In this document: positions 9,101 to 16,958 of the stretch, piece after piece
Layout: each line of letters begins with the position of its first letter
Numbering within the stretch: position 1 is the stretch's first letter
NCBI GenBank assembly: GCA_031256375.1
Contig: JAIRQX010000074.1
Coordinates: 1 to 33,592 of the forward strand
Length of the DNA: 33,592 bases
From: Deferribacteraceae bacterium
GTDB taxonomy: Bacteria > Chrysiogenota > Deferribacteres > Deferribacterales > JAISNW01
Reading direction: 5' to 3'
The notes under the pieces: model-generated
What the model was told of the DNA's origin: nothing
Database searches by the model: none
Seen by the model: the letters and a program-made list of their open reading frames with translations, nothing else
Translations under genes and position numbers: made by a program

Positions 9101-11426
9101 GGTACGATTCATCATAAGCGTTTTCGAGGTAAAAGTTACCTCCGGTTTCTGATTTTATAAGTTCACCCTCTTCATCAAAGGTATAACCTGCAAAAATACC
9201 CATATCACCGCCCGATTTTACATTTGAGCCGACTATTTTTGTATCTTTGCCGCTTATCAGCGTCAGAGCATCTTCCGCTACAAAGTTACCGCCCTGATAA
9301 GTCAACTCTCTGTTCACTACCACGCTTGTTGATGACTGTAACCCGCCCATAGAACTTGAATCCGTTCTGGAGTACGAATACTCTTCATCAACAGCGCCCA
9401 TAACGGTAATATTGCCGTCCGCCTGAGCATACGCAAAACCATCTGTTTTCAGGTCGGCGCTTATTGCGGTAATATCATTCCCCGCAAGCAGTACAAGAGC
9501 TTCAGCGCCATATATAGACGAACCAACGTTTTTTACACTCAGAGTTTCCGACACAGTGGCCGAACTGCTGCCAATGCCATCCGTGCTTTCACTTGAAGCA
9601 GTATGAGTTGTGTTTACGCCGGTATATATGTTTATATCGTTTAGCGCCTGAAGCTGAACAACACCGTCTCCCTTTATGAAGCTTCCCGTTATATTTATGT
9701 CATTATCAGCGCTCAGAAGCATATTTCCGCCTGCGTTTATCTCCGAACCGTAAAAAGTTTCTATTGTTGTCGTTTCAGTCTTTTGTGCGCCGCCGCCATA
9801 ACCGTTACCGGAAGCGCTTCTGGTAGTTGAGCTATACGTTGTCGTTACTCCGCCTATAACAAGGTCTTCCCCTGCCTTTAACTGCATGGAGCCATCTGAA
9901 GACACTTTAGAACCTATTATCGCTAAGTCTTTCTCTGTGCTTATCAGCATTGAACCGCCGCTTGTTATAGACGCCATATTGCCAAGGTCGCTTCTGACCT
10001 CCCCTCCGAGAGAAAGTCCGCTCACAAGCGTCTGGGATACAAGTTCACCCGCGTCAAGCCACATATTGCCTTTGGATGAGATTGCCCCGCCGGTGTTAAT
10101 TAATGCGTCTGTAACATCTACAAACATGGTACCGCCAGATGAGATTGAAGCCTGACTTGACATATCAAAGCTGGTTATGCTCATACTCTGCGCTTCAATA
10201 TACATATTCTGCGCCGCAGCTATATTACCGGAGTTAGATACATTACCGGCATATATTTCCATATTTCCTCCGGACAGTATCTGGGAACCTGTACCGTCTT
10301 TCTCTATCATCGCCAACGTCTCAGGGCAAAGATACAGGGTAGGTACATATACGTCCTCGCCGTTAATATTCTTTGTAACATACCATATAATATCGCTCTC
10401 AAGTTTTGCAAGCTGATCCGCAGTGGGTTCCGTTCCCATAGATAAACCGAGCTTATCGCCTTGTTTAGACGCATTATTGTACAATATCTGCATCTGTTCC
10501 GCGCCGGAGGTTGCATCGGATATATACGGACGGTTTGTCCGCATTATTATATCGTTCATTATAAGCTGTGTCTCAAAATATGCGTCACCAAGCGATTTTT
10601 TATTATCACTGTTATCAAAACCCGTCAGGTTAAAGAAATATTCAGATCCAAAAAATAATGAAAGGTCAACAAACATAAGATCTGTCTCAAACATATAACT
10701 GCTGTCAGGTTTATTGTAGCCGTACATTCTTGATATATCATCCGGATCAAAACCCCATGTGCCGTCTTTATTTACTTTTATATCAACAATATTGCCAATA
10801 TTTGCGTGAACATTGTCTTTTATACTCCCAATGCTGATACTGTCAGCGTTTACATTTATATTTAATGAATCTGTGGTGATAGAATACGCCTTCAATCCCC
10901 CGCCAATAACCCCTTCAGTAGAAATACTTTTATTTTTAGCGGATACTTTATCAAAAGTTGGTTTACCAAAAAGTTTGGCAACGTCAATATTTTTGTTTGT
11001 CTCATCCACCATCAGCTCTTTTGAGGCTATAATATCCAAACTGCCTATACTGCTGATAACTGCCGCGGTATTTCCGTACAGGGTAGCGCTGTATGAACCT
11101 TCGGCATACGTATCACCTTTCCAGCCGCAGCCTATGCAACTTTGTTTGTTGCTCTTCCTGTGCATCCTTATCCCTAAGCCGTCCACAGTGAACGATTCAC
11201 GGATATTCTTTAATGAGTTGCTCTTCAGAACCATTGTCCCGCCGGACATTATCTTGCTTGAATTATTTACTAAATTTTCCGCATTTACATCCATATTACC
11301 CTGAGAAAGAATAACTCCGGTGGTCTCATTTGTCAGGGTAGATTCAACTTTCATAAGATATATCAGTCTCCAGTCACCGTTGCTGCTGTTACCTGCGGTA
11401 TATGTATCCGTAGTATAATGAACCAC
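6177..11426 (-). CDS. FhaB/CdiA-type filamentous haemagglutinin, main body separated from its TPS domain by a frameshift
   Basis: This 1749-codon frame carries the body of a large two-partner-secretion exoprotein. Residues about 350-880 and 980-1280 hold haemagglutinin repeats with the recurring pattern AGGN(L/M)...DI-I-GS (for example NAGGNMLLSADNDINITGS). A short helical, alanine-rich insert lies near residues 900-965. The C-terminal 350 residues are different: a HETTNFERH segment near 1460, then a domain with KHSAVVLIP near 1555 and NSNSFV near 1683, reminiscent of papain-like (NlpC/LRAT-type) folds with Ser where the Cys would be. No signal peptide or TPS domain is in this frame; the first start is GTG at 11426 just behind a TAG, with an alternative ATG at 11354. 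The missing N-terminus lies in the overlapping 11389-11973 frame, so the gene is probably broken. No VENN motif was seen. Confidence 0.85.
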   Translation of the reverse strand: MVHYTTDTYTAGNSSNGDWRLIYLMKVESTLTNETTGVILSQGNMDVNAENLVNNSSKIMSGGTMVLKSNSLKNIRESFTVDGLGIRMHRKSNKQSCIGCGWKGDTYAEGSYSATLYGNTAAVISSIGSLDIIASKELMVDETNKNIDVAKLFGKPTFDKVSAKNKSISTEGVIGGGLKAYSITTDSLNINVNADSISIGSIKDNVHANIGNIVDIKVNKDGTWGFDPDDISRMYGYNKPDSSYMFETDLMFVDLSLFFGSEYFFNLTGFDNSDNKKSLGDAYFETQLIMNDIIMRTNRPYISDATSGAEQMQILYNNASKQGDKLGLSMGTEPTADQLAKLESDIIWYVTKNINGEDVYVPTLYLCPETLAMIEKDGTGSQILSGGNMEIYAGNVSNSGNIAAAQNMYIEAQSMSITSFDMSSQASISSGGTMFVDVTDALINTGGAISSKGNMWLDAGELVSQTLVSGLSLGGEVRSDLGNMASITSGGSMLISTEKDLAIIGSKVSSDGSMQLKAGEDLVIGGVTTTYSSTTRSASGNGYGGGAQKTETTTIETFYGSEINAGGNMLLSADNDINITGSFIKGDGVVQLQALNDINIYTGVNTTHTASSESTDGIGSSSATVSETLSVKNVGSSIYGAEALVLLAGNDITAISADLKTDGFAYAQADGNITVMGAVDEEYSYSRTDSSSMGGLQSSTSVVVNRELTYQGGNFVAEDALTLISGKDTKIVGSNVKSGGDMGIFAGYTFDEEGELIKSETGGNFYLENAYDESYHYEMYEQTTMLSGIDDINFSCERGGCSVSAKVGERSLDETGVTTETVVKSTLNAGGNLTVMANGDINIIGSDINAFGNAFFEFDKMSVLDAHDTTYTKSKHEQTDIYVSASVGNAYVDAAYAVNDLYEAEKAVEKAQNDLDEMERKMKNGEASQQAVNDAEANLAAAWVNLTTATLNAAAAIAGTAAAASTSYGTGMYAGAGMRYDTESATINESSSVSVGSSINAGGDITFTGNSMVQRGSWVNSEFGDISYNVNSLDFLAGKSTFTSEMEYSQESYSVSAKTSGSANVNASGSKSESGSESVYYTNAGTSAQNGTIYYNVNGDINAEGYNALAKHIDATGVTGNINLVTLQDVVNSSGSGSNWGVGAGKGGDISGSFGSSSNSMDGLWSNSVSSLIGTESVSLNANNLHLTGSIIANIDEDGVDRGNLTINVNKLTWTDLENTNSSNSSGFNVSLSSNVNNGGGNTTLGLTGIGSEKEGMTYSTIGSGNITVNDGTDISGLNRNVDNVQVVTKDQITGALDMNLSVDNRVFTESGRENIKKDFENLPENVKHIAEAIATDNIVSRSIKNAATDSNTSIVGAVLDYVNVDHSETEIQADKLLTAQANGATNLPPEEVQALLQALADIAGANGGFMGELYISNVNGNVIGMAYQDKDGIDRFINIDLANVDLAKPNKLINAIYHETTNFERHSANDRTAENMGDTAEAIWRLKNYGNANTNTMNGDQWLAKNAGSSVLLDGNSNFFNNLNNLANVEGDVNFEVIHLVRNVDFYITKKLEIKHSAVVLIPDNPDDFKPDKIREMGLDPEKYKFTDLKDGKSMLVLGGFKGTVEDRSVLDAQINHPTDSQLAQDVYKMQNLNNIKEFKPEQKTVISPYYNDTEFTQNILLRYDAYENYTKENPVSYRYLFDNSNSFVTNLLNYSGADIKRDNNFNSWVPGNDGKLPFDLFETQKEKDNKKKINEFILNLNSLYLGF

Positions 11427-11973
11427 CTCGTATCTCTATATCCCCGTAACTGGATATGGAAAATGTGTTGAAATCAGGGTTGGAACGACCGGTAATTAAT
11501 GTTGTCCTATTGGAATTTATAAACCCGCAGCCCTCGCACGTTATACCGTTGGGGTTCGCTATTATAACCGCCGCGCCTTTACCTGCCACCTCCGTAAAAC
11601 CCGACATATTTGTGCGGTTGGTTGAAGTAACTTCATTCATTATTACTTCCGCGCTGTTGTTTTTTACATTCGGATTTGCCGCAATCCTTCCGCCGAGGGT
11701 TGTCAACTCTCCGTCATTTTTTGAGTTATTCAGGATAAGACCAAGGGCGTCAACGTTATAATCTCTATACTTATTATGAGAAACGCCCCCTGATGAAGGA
11801 GGCGCTATATTCACCACAGGAACTCCGTTAGGAGCGACCGTTATCTTAGTATTGGTTGTACCGTCAGCGGAAAGGGGCGCTCCGGCGTAAACCAGCATGG
11901 GATAAAACAAAAGAGACCAAAATACTGTAAGGATATAAAAAGATTGGGACAGTAACTGCAGTAAACGTTTCAT
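11389..11973 (-). CDS. TPS secretion-domain fragment of the FhaB/CdiA-type gene (frameshifted N-terminus)
   Basis: This 194-residue frame is the N-terminus of the haemagglutinin. It has a long signal peptide (about residues 1-30, ending MLVYAGA) followed by a TPS (haemagglutination-activity) domain with the diagnostic NPNGI motif, a Cys-x2-Cys pair (ITCEGCGF) and FINSNRTTLITG. It ends abruptly (SLYYGYIYRR) at a TAA, short of the usual length of about 250 residues. The main body continues in another frame overlapping by 38 bases. An AGGAG lies seven bases before the ATG at 11973, and a good promoter is upstream. Alone it could at most give a secreted TPS stub. No homopolymer tract lies at the junction, so a deletion scar or sequencing error is more likely than slipped-strand phase variation. 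Confidence 0.85.
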   Translation of the reverse strand: MKRLLQLLSQSFYILTVFWSLLFYPMLVYAGAPLSADGTTNTKITVAPNGVPVVNIAPPSSGGVSHNKYRDYNVDALGLILNNSKNDGELTTLGGRIAANPNVKNNSAEVIMNEVTSTNRTNMSGFTEVAGKGAAVIIANPNGITCEGCGFINSNRTTLITGRSNPDFNTFSISSYGDIEIRGGSLYYGYIYRR

Positions 11974-12024
11974 TCATTTACTCCTGCACAGATACCTCTA
12001 AAGTGCAATTTTTGCTGTTATTTG

Positions 12025-12054
12025 ATCGTAAACTAACTATGACCTTGATGTCAA
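12025..12054 (-). promoter_or_regulatory. Sigma-70-type promoter for the haemagglutinin operon
   Basis: On the minus strand a perfect -35 TTGACA (12054-12049) is followed after 18 bp by TACGAT (12030-12025), four of six matches to TATAAT. It points toward the ATG at 11973 with a leader of about 45 nt. Motifs are seen directly; activity is inferred. Confidence 0.55.
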
Positions 12055-12118
12055 GTTTTTTTTATGAAACCAATAATCAATAATCAATGAGGTAAAAACC
12101 ACTGCGTAAGTCCCATTA

Positions 12119-12175
12119 AAACTACCAAAATACCAACTTATTTCATTGTACAAAAACCAATATTTATGGTAGTTT
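12119..12175. promoter_or_regulatory. Imperfect inverted repeat between the divergent haemagglutinin and lysA genes
   Basis: AAACTACCAAAATA (12119-12132) is matched by the inverted arm TATTTATGGTAGTTT (12161-12175), differing by one inserted base, with a 28-nt loop. It lies about 50-110 bp upstream of lysA and behind the haemagglutinin promoter. It could be an operator or a structured leader. It does not resemble a lysine riboswitch, and no clear function can be given. Confidence 0.35.
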
Positions 12176-12228
12176 GTGTCTGTTATGCAGTGCATGATGT
12201 TGACGGGGAATAAAGGAGTTTTTTAAAA

Positions 12229-13473
12229 ATGACAGTAAAAAATGTACCGTTCACAAAAGAGTGTATTGAAAAGATTATACAGGTTTATCCGACCCCTTTC
12301 CATATATATGACGAGGCAACGATTTTGGCTAATGTAAAAGCGTTTTATGAAGCTTTTTCATGGGCGCCGGGATTCAAAAACTTTTTTGCGGTAAAAGCGC
12401 TGCCTAACCCTTCAATACTCAGATTACTGCATAAAAATGGATTCGGCGCGGATTGCAGCTCAGATACGGAATTGCTGCTTGCGGAGATGGCAGGGATAAC
12501 AGGCGAAGATATAATGTTTACATCAAACCAGACGCCGGCGTCCGAATACAAACTTGCAATGAAACTTGGCGCCGTTATGAATCTGGATGATATAACGCAT
12601 ATTGATTATCTTGAAAAACATTTAGGTATGCCGGAACTTATATCATTCCGCTATAATCCCGGTCCGCTTAAAGACGGCAATGACGTTATCGGAAAACCGG
12701 TGGAAGCTAAATACGGCTTAACGGAAGAACAGATGCTGGACGCTTTCAGAATTGTAAAGAGAAAAGGGGTAAAACGTTTCGGCATACACACGATGGTGGC
12801 AAGTAACGAACTGAATGTCAGTTACTTTGTGGAAACCGCTGAAATACTTTTCAGGCTCGGAGCGAAAATACATAAAGAAACAGGGGTTGATTTGGAATTT
12901 ATCAATCTTGGCGGAGGGATAGGGATTCCTTATAACCCGGATAATGCCCCTGTGGACTTTTGCTGTTTGGGCGGAAAGATAAAAAATCTTTATGAACGGA
13001 TAATAACCTCAGCCGGTATGAACCCAAAAATATATTTTGAATGCGGGCGCGTTATAACCGGACCTTATGGCTACCTTGTGACAAAAGCGATACATAAAAA
13101 ACATATATATAGAGAGTACATAGGGGTTGACGCGTGCGCGGCAAACCTCATGCGCCCTATGATTTACGGCGCGTATCACCATATTACCGTTATGGGCAAA
13201 GAAAATTTGCCATGTGATAAGACTTATGACATTGTGGGCAGTCTTTGTGAAAATACCGATAAATTTGCAATTAACAGGAAGTTACCCGAAATTGATACCG
13301 GAGATATACTGGTTATTCACGATACAGGAGCGCACGGTCACTCAATGGGGTTTAACTATAACGGGAAACTTCGTTCAGCGGAACTTTTGCTGCATACAGA
13401 CGGCGCTGTGGAGCAGATACGGCGCGCGGAAACACATGATGATCTTTTTGCGACAATAATTTTTAATAGATAA
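12229..13473 (+). CDS. lysA: Diaminopimelate decarboxylase family (PLP, fold-type III)
   Basis: Probably catalyses the last step of lysine synthesis, decarboxylating meso-diaminopimelate to L-lysine in the cytoplasm. Length (414 aa) is normal. The alanine-racemase-like barrel carries the PLP lysine K56 in FFAVKALPNP and the glycine-rich phosphate loop GGGIGIPY (228-235). The C-terminal domain carries ECGR (271-274, usual form EPGR), the substrate cysteine region CENTDKFA (340-347) and GAHGHSMGFNYNG (368-380). Differences from the commonest LysA, such as HTM where HIGS is usual and ECGR for EPGR, leave room for a related decarboxylase (for example carboxynorspermidine-type), but the CE-x-TD block favours LysA. 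AAGGAG precedes the ATG. Its stop overlaps the mnmA start by one base (TAATG), so the two are coupled. Confidence 0.82.
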   Translation: MTVKNVPFTKECIEKIIQVYPTPFHIYDEATILANVKAFYEAFSWAPGFKNFFAVKALPNPSILRLLHKNGFGADCSSDTELLLAEMAGITGEDIMFTSNQTPASEYKLAMKLGAVMNLDDITHIDYLEKHLGMPELISFRYNPGPLKDGNDVIGKPVEAKYGLTEEQMLDAFRIVKRKGVKRFGIHTMVASNELNVSYFVETAEILFRLGAKIHKETGVDLEFINLGGGIGIPYNPDNAPVDFCCLGGKIKNLYERIITSAGMNPKIYFECGRVITGPYGYLVTKAIHKKHIYREYIGVDACAANLMRPMIYGAYHHITVMGKENLPCDKTYDIVGSLCENTDKFAINRKLPEIDTGDILVIHDTGAHGHSMGFNYNGKLRSAELLLHTDGAVEQIRRAETHDDLFATIIFNR

Positions 13474-14558
13474 TGGACAGCGCTGAGACAGCAAACAAGA
13501 TAACGGAAGTTTTTACCCCGGGTGAAAAGGTTTTGGTCGCTATGAGCGGCGGCGTGGATAGCTCTGTTGCGGCATGGGCTGCCAAAAGAGCCGGATGTGA
13601 TGTCACAGGGGTGACGCTTTGGCTTTACGATACTCCGCCGGATACGGAACCGTTTTGGAAAGATGCTGAAAAAATGGCGGGGCATCTTGAAATAAACTGG
13701 TATCTGGCGGATTACAGGCAATATTTTAATGAAGATATTATCTCCCCTTACATTGCCACATATAAGAAGGGGGAAACGCCGAACCCATGCTGCGTATGTA
13801 ACCGCACCGGAAAAACAAAATATCTGTTTAATGAGATGCAACGCGCAAAAGCCACAAGAATAGTTACCGGTCATTATGCCTGTCTCGGATATTATAACGA
13901 CCGTAAAGTTATTATACGCTCAGCCGCCCAAGATAAGGATCAATCTTATTACCTTTGCCTTATGGATCCCTTTCATATTCAGCTAATGCTTTATCCTTTG
14001 TCATGCGCTGAAAGCAAGGAGGATGTAAGAAACGTCGCGGCGGAACTGAATCTTCCTACAGCGCAGAAAAGAGACAGTTATGAAGCCTGTTTTCTTATGG
14101 GTCAGGACTACCGAGAATTTTTACATACAAAAATTGGGGAGGGGAAACAAGGGCAGTTCATTTTTAACGGGAAAGAGCTTGGGCGGCATAAAGGTACGTT
14201 TCACTATACTGTTGGGCAGCGCAGGGGGCTAGACATAAGCCATGAGGAACCGCTGTACGTTAAACAGATTGATCCGGAAAACGGCGCAATAACCCTTTCT
14301 GAAAAAGGCGATCTTTTAATGCGCGGAGTCCGTCTGCGCGGCTGCATTTTTGATCAGGATGAACCGACTGTCCGGAGATGTTATGCTCAGTTACGCCATA
14401 AAATGAAGGCTGCTTTGTGCATACTTGAAATTCAGCAGCAGGGCAATGCTGTTTTGCTGTTTGACGAACCGCAGTTCGCGCCTGCCCCGGGACAGATCAC
14501 CGCCCTGTATGAAGGTTTACGGCTTATGGGCGGCGGTGTGGTGGATTCAGTATTTTAG
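13473..14558 (+). CDS. mnmA: tRNA-specific 2-thiouridylase MnmA
   Basis: Inserts sulfur at position 2 of the wobble uridine (U34) of Lys, Glu and Gln tRNAs, using ATP to activate the uridine and a persulfide relay. The 361-residue protein has the PP-loop SGGVDSS (25-31), the Cys-containing TPNPCCVCNR (102-111, catalytic C106) and the persulfide cysteine in DSYEACFL (C206), followed by GQDYREFL. The mid-domain IVTGHYA and the KGTFHYTVGQRRGL block, which contacts tRNA, are also present. The start overlaps the lysA stop (TAATG). Pairing with lysA is unusual functionally, though lysine supply and tRNA-Lys modification are loosely linked; the coupling may be chance. Confidence 0.93.
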   Translation: MDSAETANKITEVFTPGEKVLVAMSGGVDSSVAAWAAKRAGCDVTGVTLWLYDTPPDTEPFWKDAEKMAGHLEINWYLADYRQYFNEDIISPYIATYKKGETPNPCCVCNRTGKTKYLFNEMQRAKATRIVTGHYACLGYYNDRKVIIRSAAQDKDQSYYLCLMDPFHIQLMLYPLSCAESKEDVRNVAAELNLPTAQKRDSYEACFLMGQDYREFLHTKIGEGKQGQFIFNGKELGRHKGTFHYTVGQRRGLDISHEEPLYVKQIDPENGAITLSEKGDLLMRGVRLRGCIFDQDEPTVRRCYAQLRHKMKAALCILEIQQQGNAVLLFDEPQFAPAPGQITALYEGLRLMGGGVVDSVF

Positions 14559-14569
14559 GCATTTCATTA

Positions 14570-14598
14570 TTGATTTACCCGTTTAATTGTTTTATAAT
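14570..14598 (+). promoter_or_regulatory. Sigma-70-type promoter giving a near-leaderless transcript
   Basis: TTGATT (14570-14575), a 17-bp spacer and a perfect TATAAT (14593-14598). The ATG of the next gene is at 14608, only nine bases past the -10 box, so the transcript would start at or within a few bases of the start codon. There is no Shine-Dalgarno before that ATG, which agrees with leaderless translation. Confidence 0.65.
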
Positions 14599-14607
14599 AA
14601 CCTTACC

Positions 14608-16779
14608 ATGAGAAGAAAATATATTTGCGGTTTATTTTTTCTTTTTTTTTTAGCAATTCTTGTCACTTTTATTTTCACAGTATATAAAAAAACTTATCAT
14701 GAAACAAAGGAAACGTTGGAGAATGAGGGTTTTATAGACTCAATGAAGTTTAACCCCAATGATAATGTCATAATAATACTTCTGGACGCTATCAGCGCCG
14801 ATTTACTGGCTGATATTATGAAAGACAATGCCTCAATATTTAAAGAATACGATGGATTTGTAAATTTTACAAATAATGTGGGGATGTATGCGTGTACAGA
14901 TATGACTATTCCCGCGTTAATGACCGGACGGTATTATGAGTCAGACCCCAATGAATTATTTGCGGCGCTTCATGACTCTGATGATTCGCTTATCAAATAT
15001 TTCATTAATAACGGTTACGATGTAATTTTCCGTACGAGGCTTTCTCAGCTATCATATTCATCAGTACAAGCGTTAAATGTTAATACACAACCGCTTGACA
15101 ACCTCAACGCCACTGTTTCACCTGATGTAAATCAATATTATTATGACAACCTGGCAACGATCCCTATTGATAACGACAAACCTGTGTTTACCCTCCAGCA
15201 TTTCACAGGCGGACACCGTCCTTTTATTTTTGATGAAAATTGCGCTCAAGAAGGAAATATTGACATCTACACGCAGTCTGTCTGTGTTTTTAAAAAGATA
15301 GACAAACTTTTTGGCATATGGAAAGAGCGCGGGATTTATAACAGCGGCACAATTGTTGTAGCTGCCGATCACGGCGGCGATTATGACGCTTATGATTCAG
15401 GAATAGGTCAGACAGCGTTCCCTGTTCTGATGATAAAGCCAAAATATTCTCACGGGGAGATGGTTAACAGCGATATACCAACAAGCAGTTCAAAACTGGC
15501 GCCGCTTTTAAAACAGATCACATCCGCAGACAATCCGCCCGGCTTGCCGGAGATTGAAAAATTCATGTACACAGAGAAGAGAAGATTTGAAATTTATGAA
15601 GTATTACCGGACGGTTCTTACTCTTATTATATAGATGCGGATAACAGGAGCGCGCTTGAACTTAAGCCTGTCAGCATGAATTATGTTTATAATAATATGC
15701 GCAGGCTCAGGGATTCTATATACCCCGATATGATTTTAAACGGCGCATATATAGTTCAGCGGGGCATATTAGTAGATAACGCAACTATTACAATGCGCGT
15801 ACCTGAAAAAACCGGTTCCGCCGCCATTCATTTGTGGATGTATGAAGGGTTTGAAAGCACAGATGACATTATTAATTTTTCAGGGAGATTAAAAGACTTT
15901 GTCAGATATACAACCAATGTGTCGCCTGACGTAAATGGCATTTTTAATATAAAAATTAAGGGGAAAGGACAAATTTCAAGCCTGACGGTTGTTGATAAAC
16001 CGCTGTTTGAAGTGTTGTTTCCGCTGAAATATGGGACTTATATTCTTGAAAGACACTTCCCATCTTTCCGCACAGGTTTAGAATCCAGAAATAATGAGCT
16101 TACACTATCTCCCGCAAATGATGTCATGTTGCAGTTTAGGGTAAATGATAAAAAACAAATGCCTGTCCAGCTTATCATTAAAGCGTATTCTTCTTGCAGC
16201 GGCGTTATGAAGATAAATGTAAACGGCGTTGACTATGATTTCAAAGTTCAAGAGCGCCAGCCGTTTAAAATGATTTTTCAAGACGTTGTTCCTGACAAAA
16301 ACGGGCTTATTACAATGGAGTTTGACAATTCAAACTTGAATCCCGGTCAGGGAGTCTCATTACAGTCTCTTGTAATATCTGATAAGCCCGAAAGCGCAGG
16401 ATTAATCCCAATGAAGTTCAACAAAAATTTCTTAATTAATCAGTTAGATAAGAACATCATTTATTACGAACTTGTAAAAGGCGGTGAAAACGAAGAAGGA
16501 TTGTTCGCTTTGCCGGGGATTTTTTCGTCATTGCAATTCCGTGTCGGCAAAATTGTTCCGCTGACAGTCAGTGTAAGCGGATATGCGTCTTTTACAGGCA
16601 ATATTACGGTTACTGCCAACGGGAACGTCTATACGAACACATTTGATGCCCCCGAAGGCATTGATATCGTTTTTAATCATGTATTACCTGATTCTGACGG
16701 TGTGGTAACCATTGAATTTGATACAACAAAAATAACAGGAAACTGGCTTTTTTTGCAAACCCTTAAGGTGGCGCCATAA
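14608..16779 (+). CDS. Membrane-anchored sulfatase / phosphoglycerol-transferase superfamily protein with two C-terminal beta-repeats
   Basis: This 723-residue protein has an N-terminal signal anchor (about residues 8-26) and then an alkaline-phosphatase-superfamily domain on the outer face of the inner membrane. Visible pieces are IIILLDAIS (metal-ligand D60), CTDMTIPALMTG (candidate nucleophile T97 or T100), LQHFTGGHRPF, and VVAADHGGDYD (D254, H255). A Thr nucleophile resembles LtaS/OpgB-type phosphoglycerol or phosphoethanolamine transferases more than true sulfatases, which use Cys or Ser. The substrate is unknown; a periplasmic glycan or lipid is likely. The last 250 residues form two similar beta-sandwich-like units, ending LQSLVISDKP and LQTLKVAP. 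The frame is open seven codons further upstream from a TTG, but the ATG at 14608 matches the promoter position. Confidence 0.8.
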   Translation: MRRKYICGLFFLFFLAILVTFIFTVYKKTYHETKETLENEGFIDSMKFNPNDNVIIILLDAISADLLADIMKDNASIFKEYDGFVNFTNNVGMYACTDMTIPALMTGRYYESDPNELFAALHDSDDSLIKYFINNGYDVIFRTRLSQLSYSSVQALNVNTQPLDNLNATVSPDVNQYYYDNLATIPIDNDKPVFTLQHFTGGHRPFIFDENCAQEGNIDIYTQSVCVFKKIDKLFGIWKERGIYNSGTIVVAADHGGDYDAYDSGIGQTAFPVLMIKPKYSHGEMVNSDIPTSSSKLAPLLKQITSADNPPGLPEIEKFMYTEKRRFEIYEVLPDGSYSYYIDADNRSALELKPVSMNYVYNNMRRLRDSIYPDMILNGAYIVQRGILVDNATITMRVPEKTGSAAIHLWMYEGFESTDDIINFSGRLKDFVRYTTNVSPDVNGIFNIKIKGKGQISSLTVVDKPLFEVLFPLKYGTYILERHFPSFRTGLESRNNELTLSPANDVMLQFRVNDKKQMPVQLIIKAYSSCSGVMKINVNGVDYDFKVQERQPFKMIFQDVVPDKNGLITMEFDNSNLNPGQGVSLQSLVISDKPESAGLIPMKFNKNFLINQLDKNIIYYELVKGGENEEGLFALPGIFSSLQFRVGKIVPLTVSVSGYASFTGNITVTANGNVYTNTFDAPEGIDIVFNHVLPDSDGVVTIEFDTTKITGNWLFLQTLKVAP

Positions 16780-16784
16780 ATCAC

Positions 16785-16902
16785 ATAGCAGTTCCACCCG
16801 TCTTTGCGAGGAACATCGTGACGAAGCAATCCATGAATAAACAATCGTTATTGCCGCGCCAAAGGTGAGGTAATAACGATCAATGTAAAGTGGAACAGCT
16901 AT
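16785..16902 (+). repeat. MITE-like hairpin element, copy A (118 bp)
   Basis: Ends are inverted repeats (ATAGCAGTTCCAC and GTGGAACAGCTAT, 12 of 13 matching). Inside are the motif GTCTTTGCGAGGAAC-GTGACGAAGCAATCC and a hairpin with arms 16844-16855 and 16869-16880. It has the same length and layout as the copy at 18930-19047. It lies just after the sulfatase-like gene and may also stop its transcription. It contains no ORF. Confidence 0.8.
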
Positions 16903-16958
16903 AATATAGTCATTAAAATAATCCGTTATCGCATCTTGTAATACACTGTGATCACTAC

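Noticed and set aside
11389-11440. Phase variation as explanation of the haemagglutinin frameshift
   Set aside because: No homopolymer or short tandem repeat lies at the junction.
12060-12228. Lysine riboswitch upstream of lysA
   Set aside because: The region is AT-rich with one simple inverted repeat and lacks the multi-helix layout and length of that riboswitch.
13356-13874. 172-codon minus-strand frame across lysA and mnmA
   Set aside because: It is a shadow of two well-supported genes and shows no recognisable domain.
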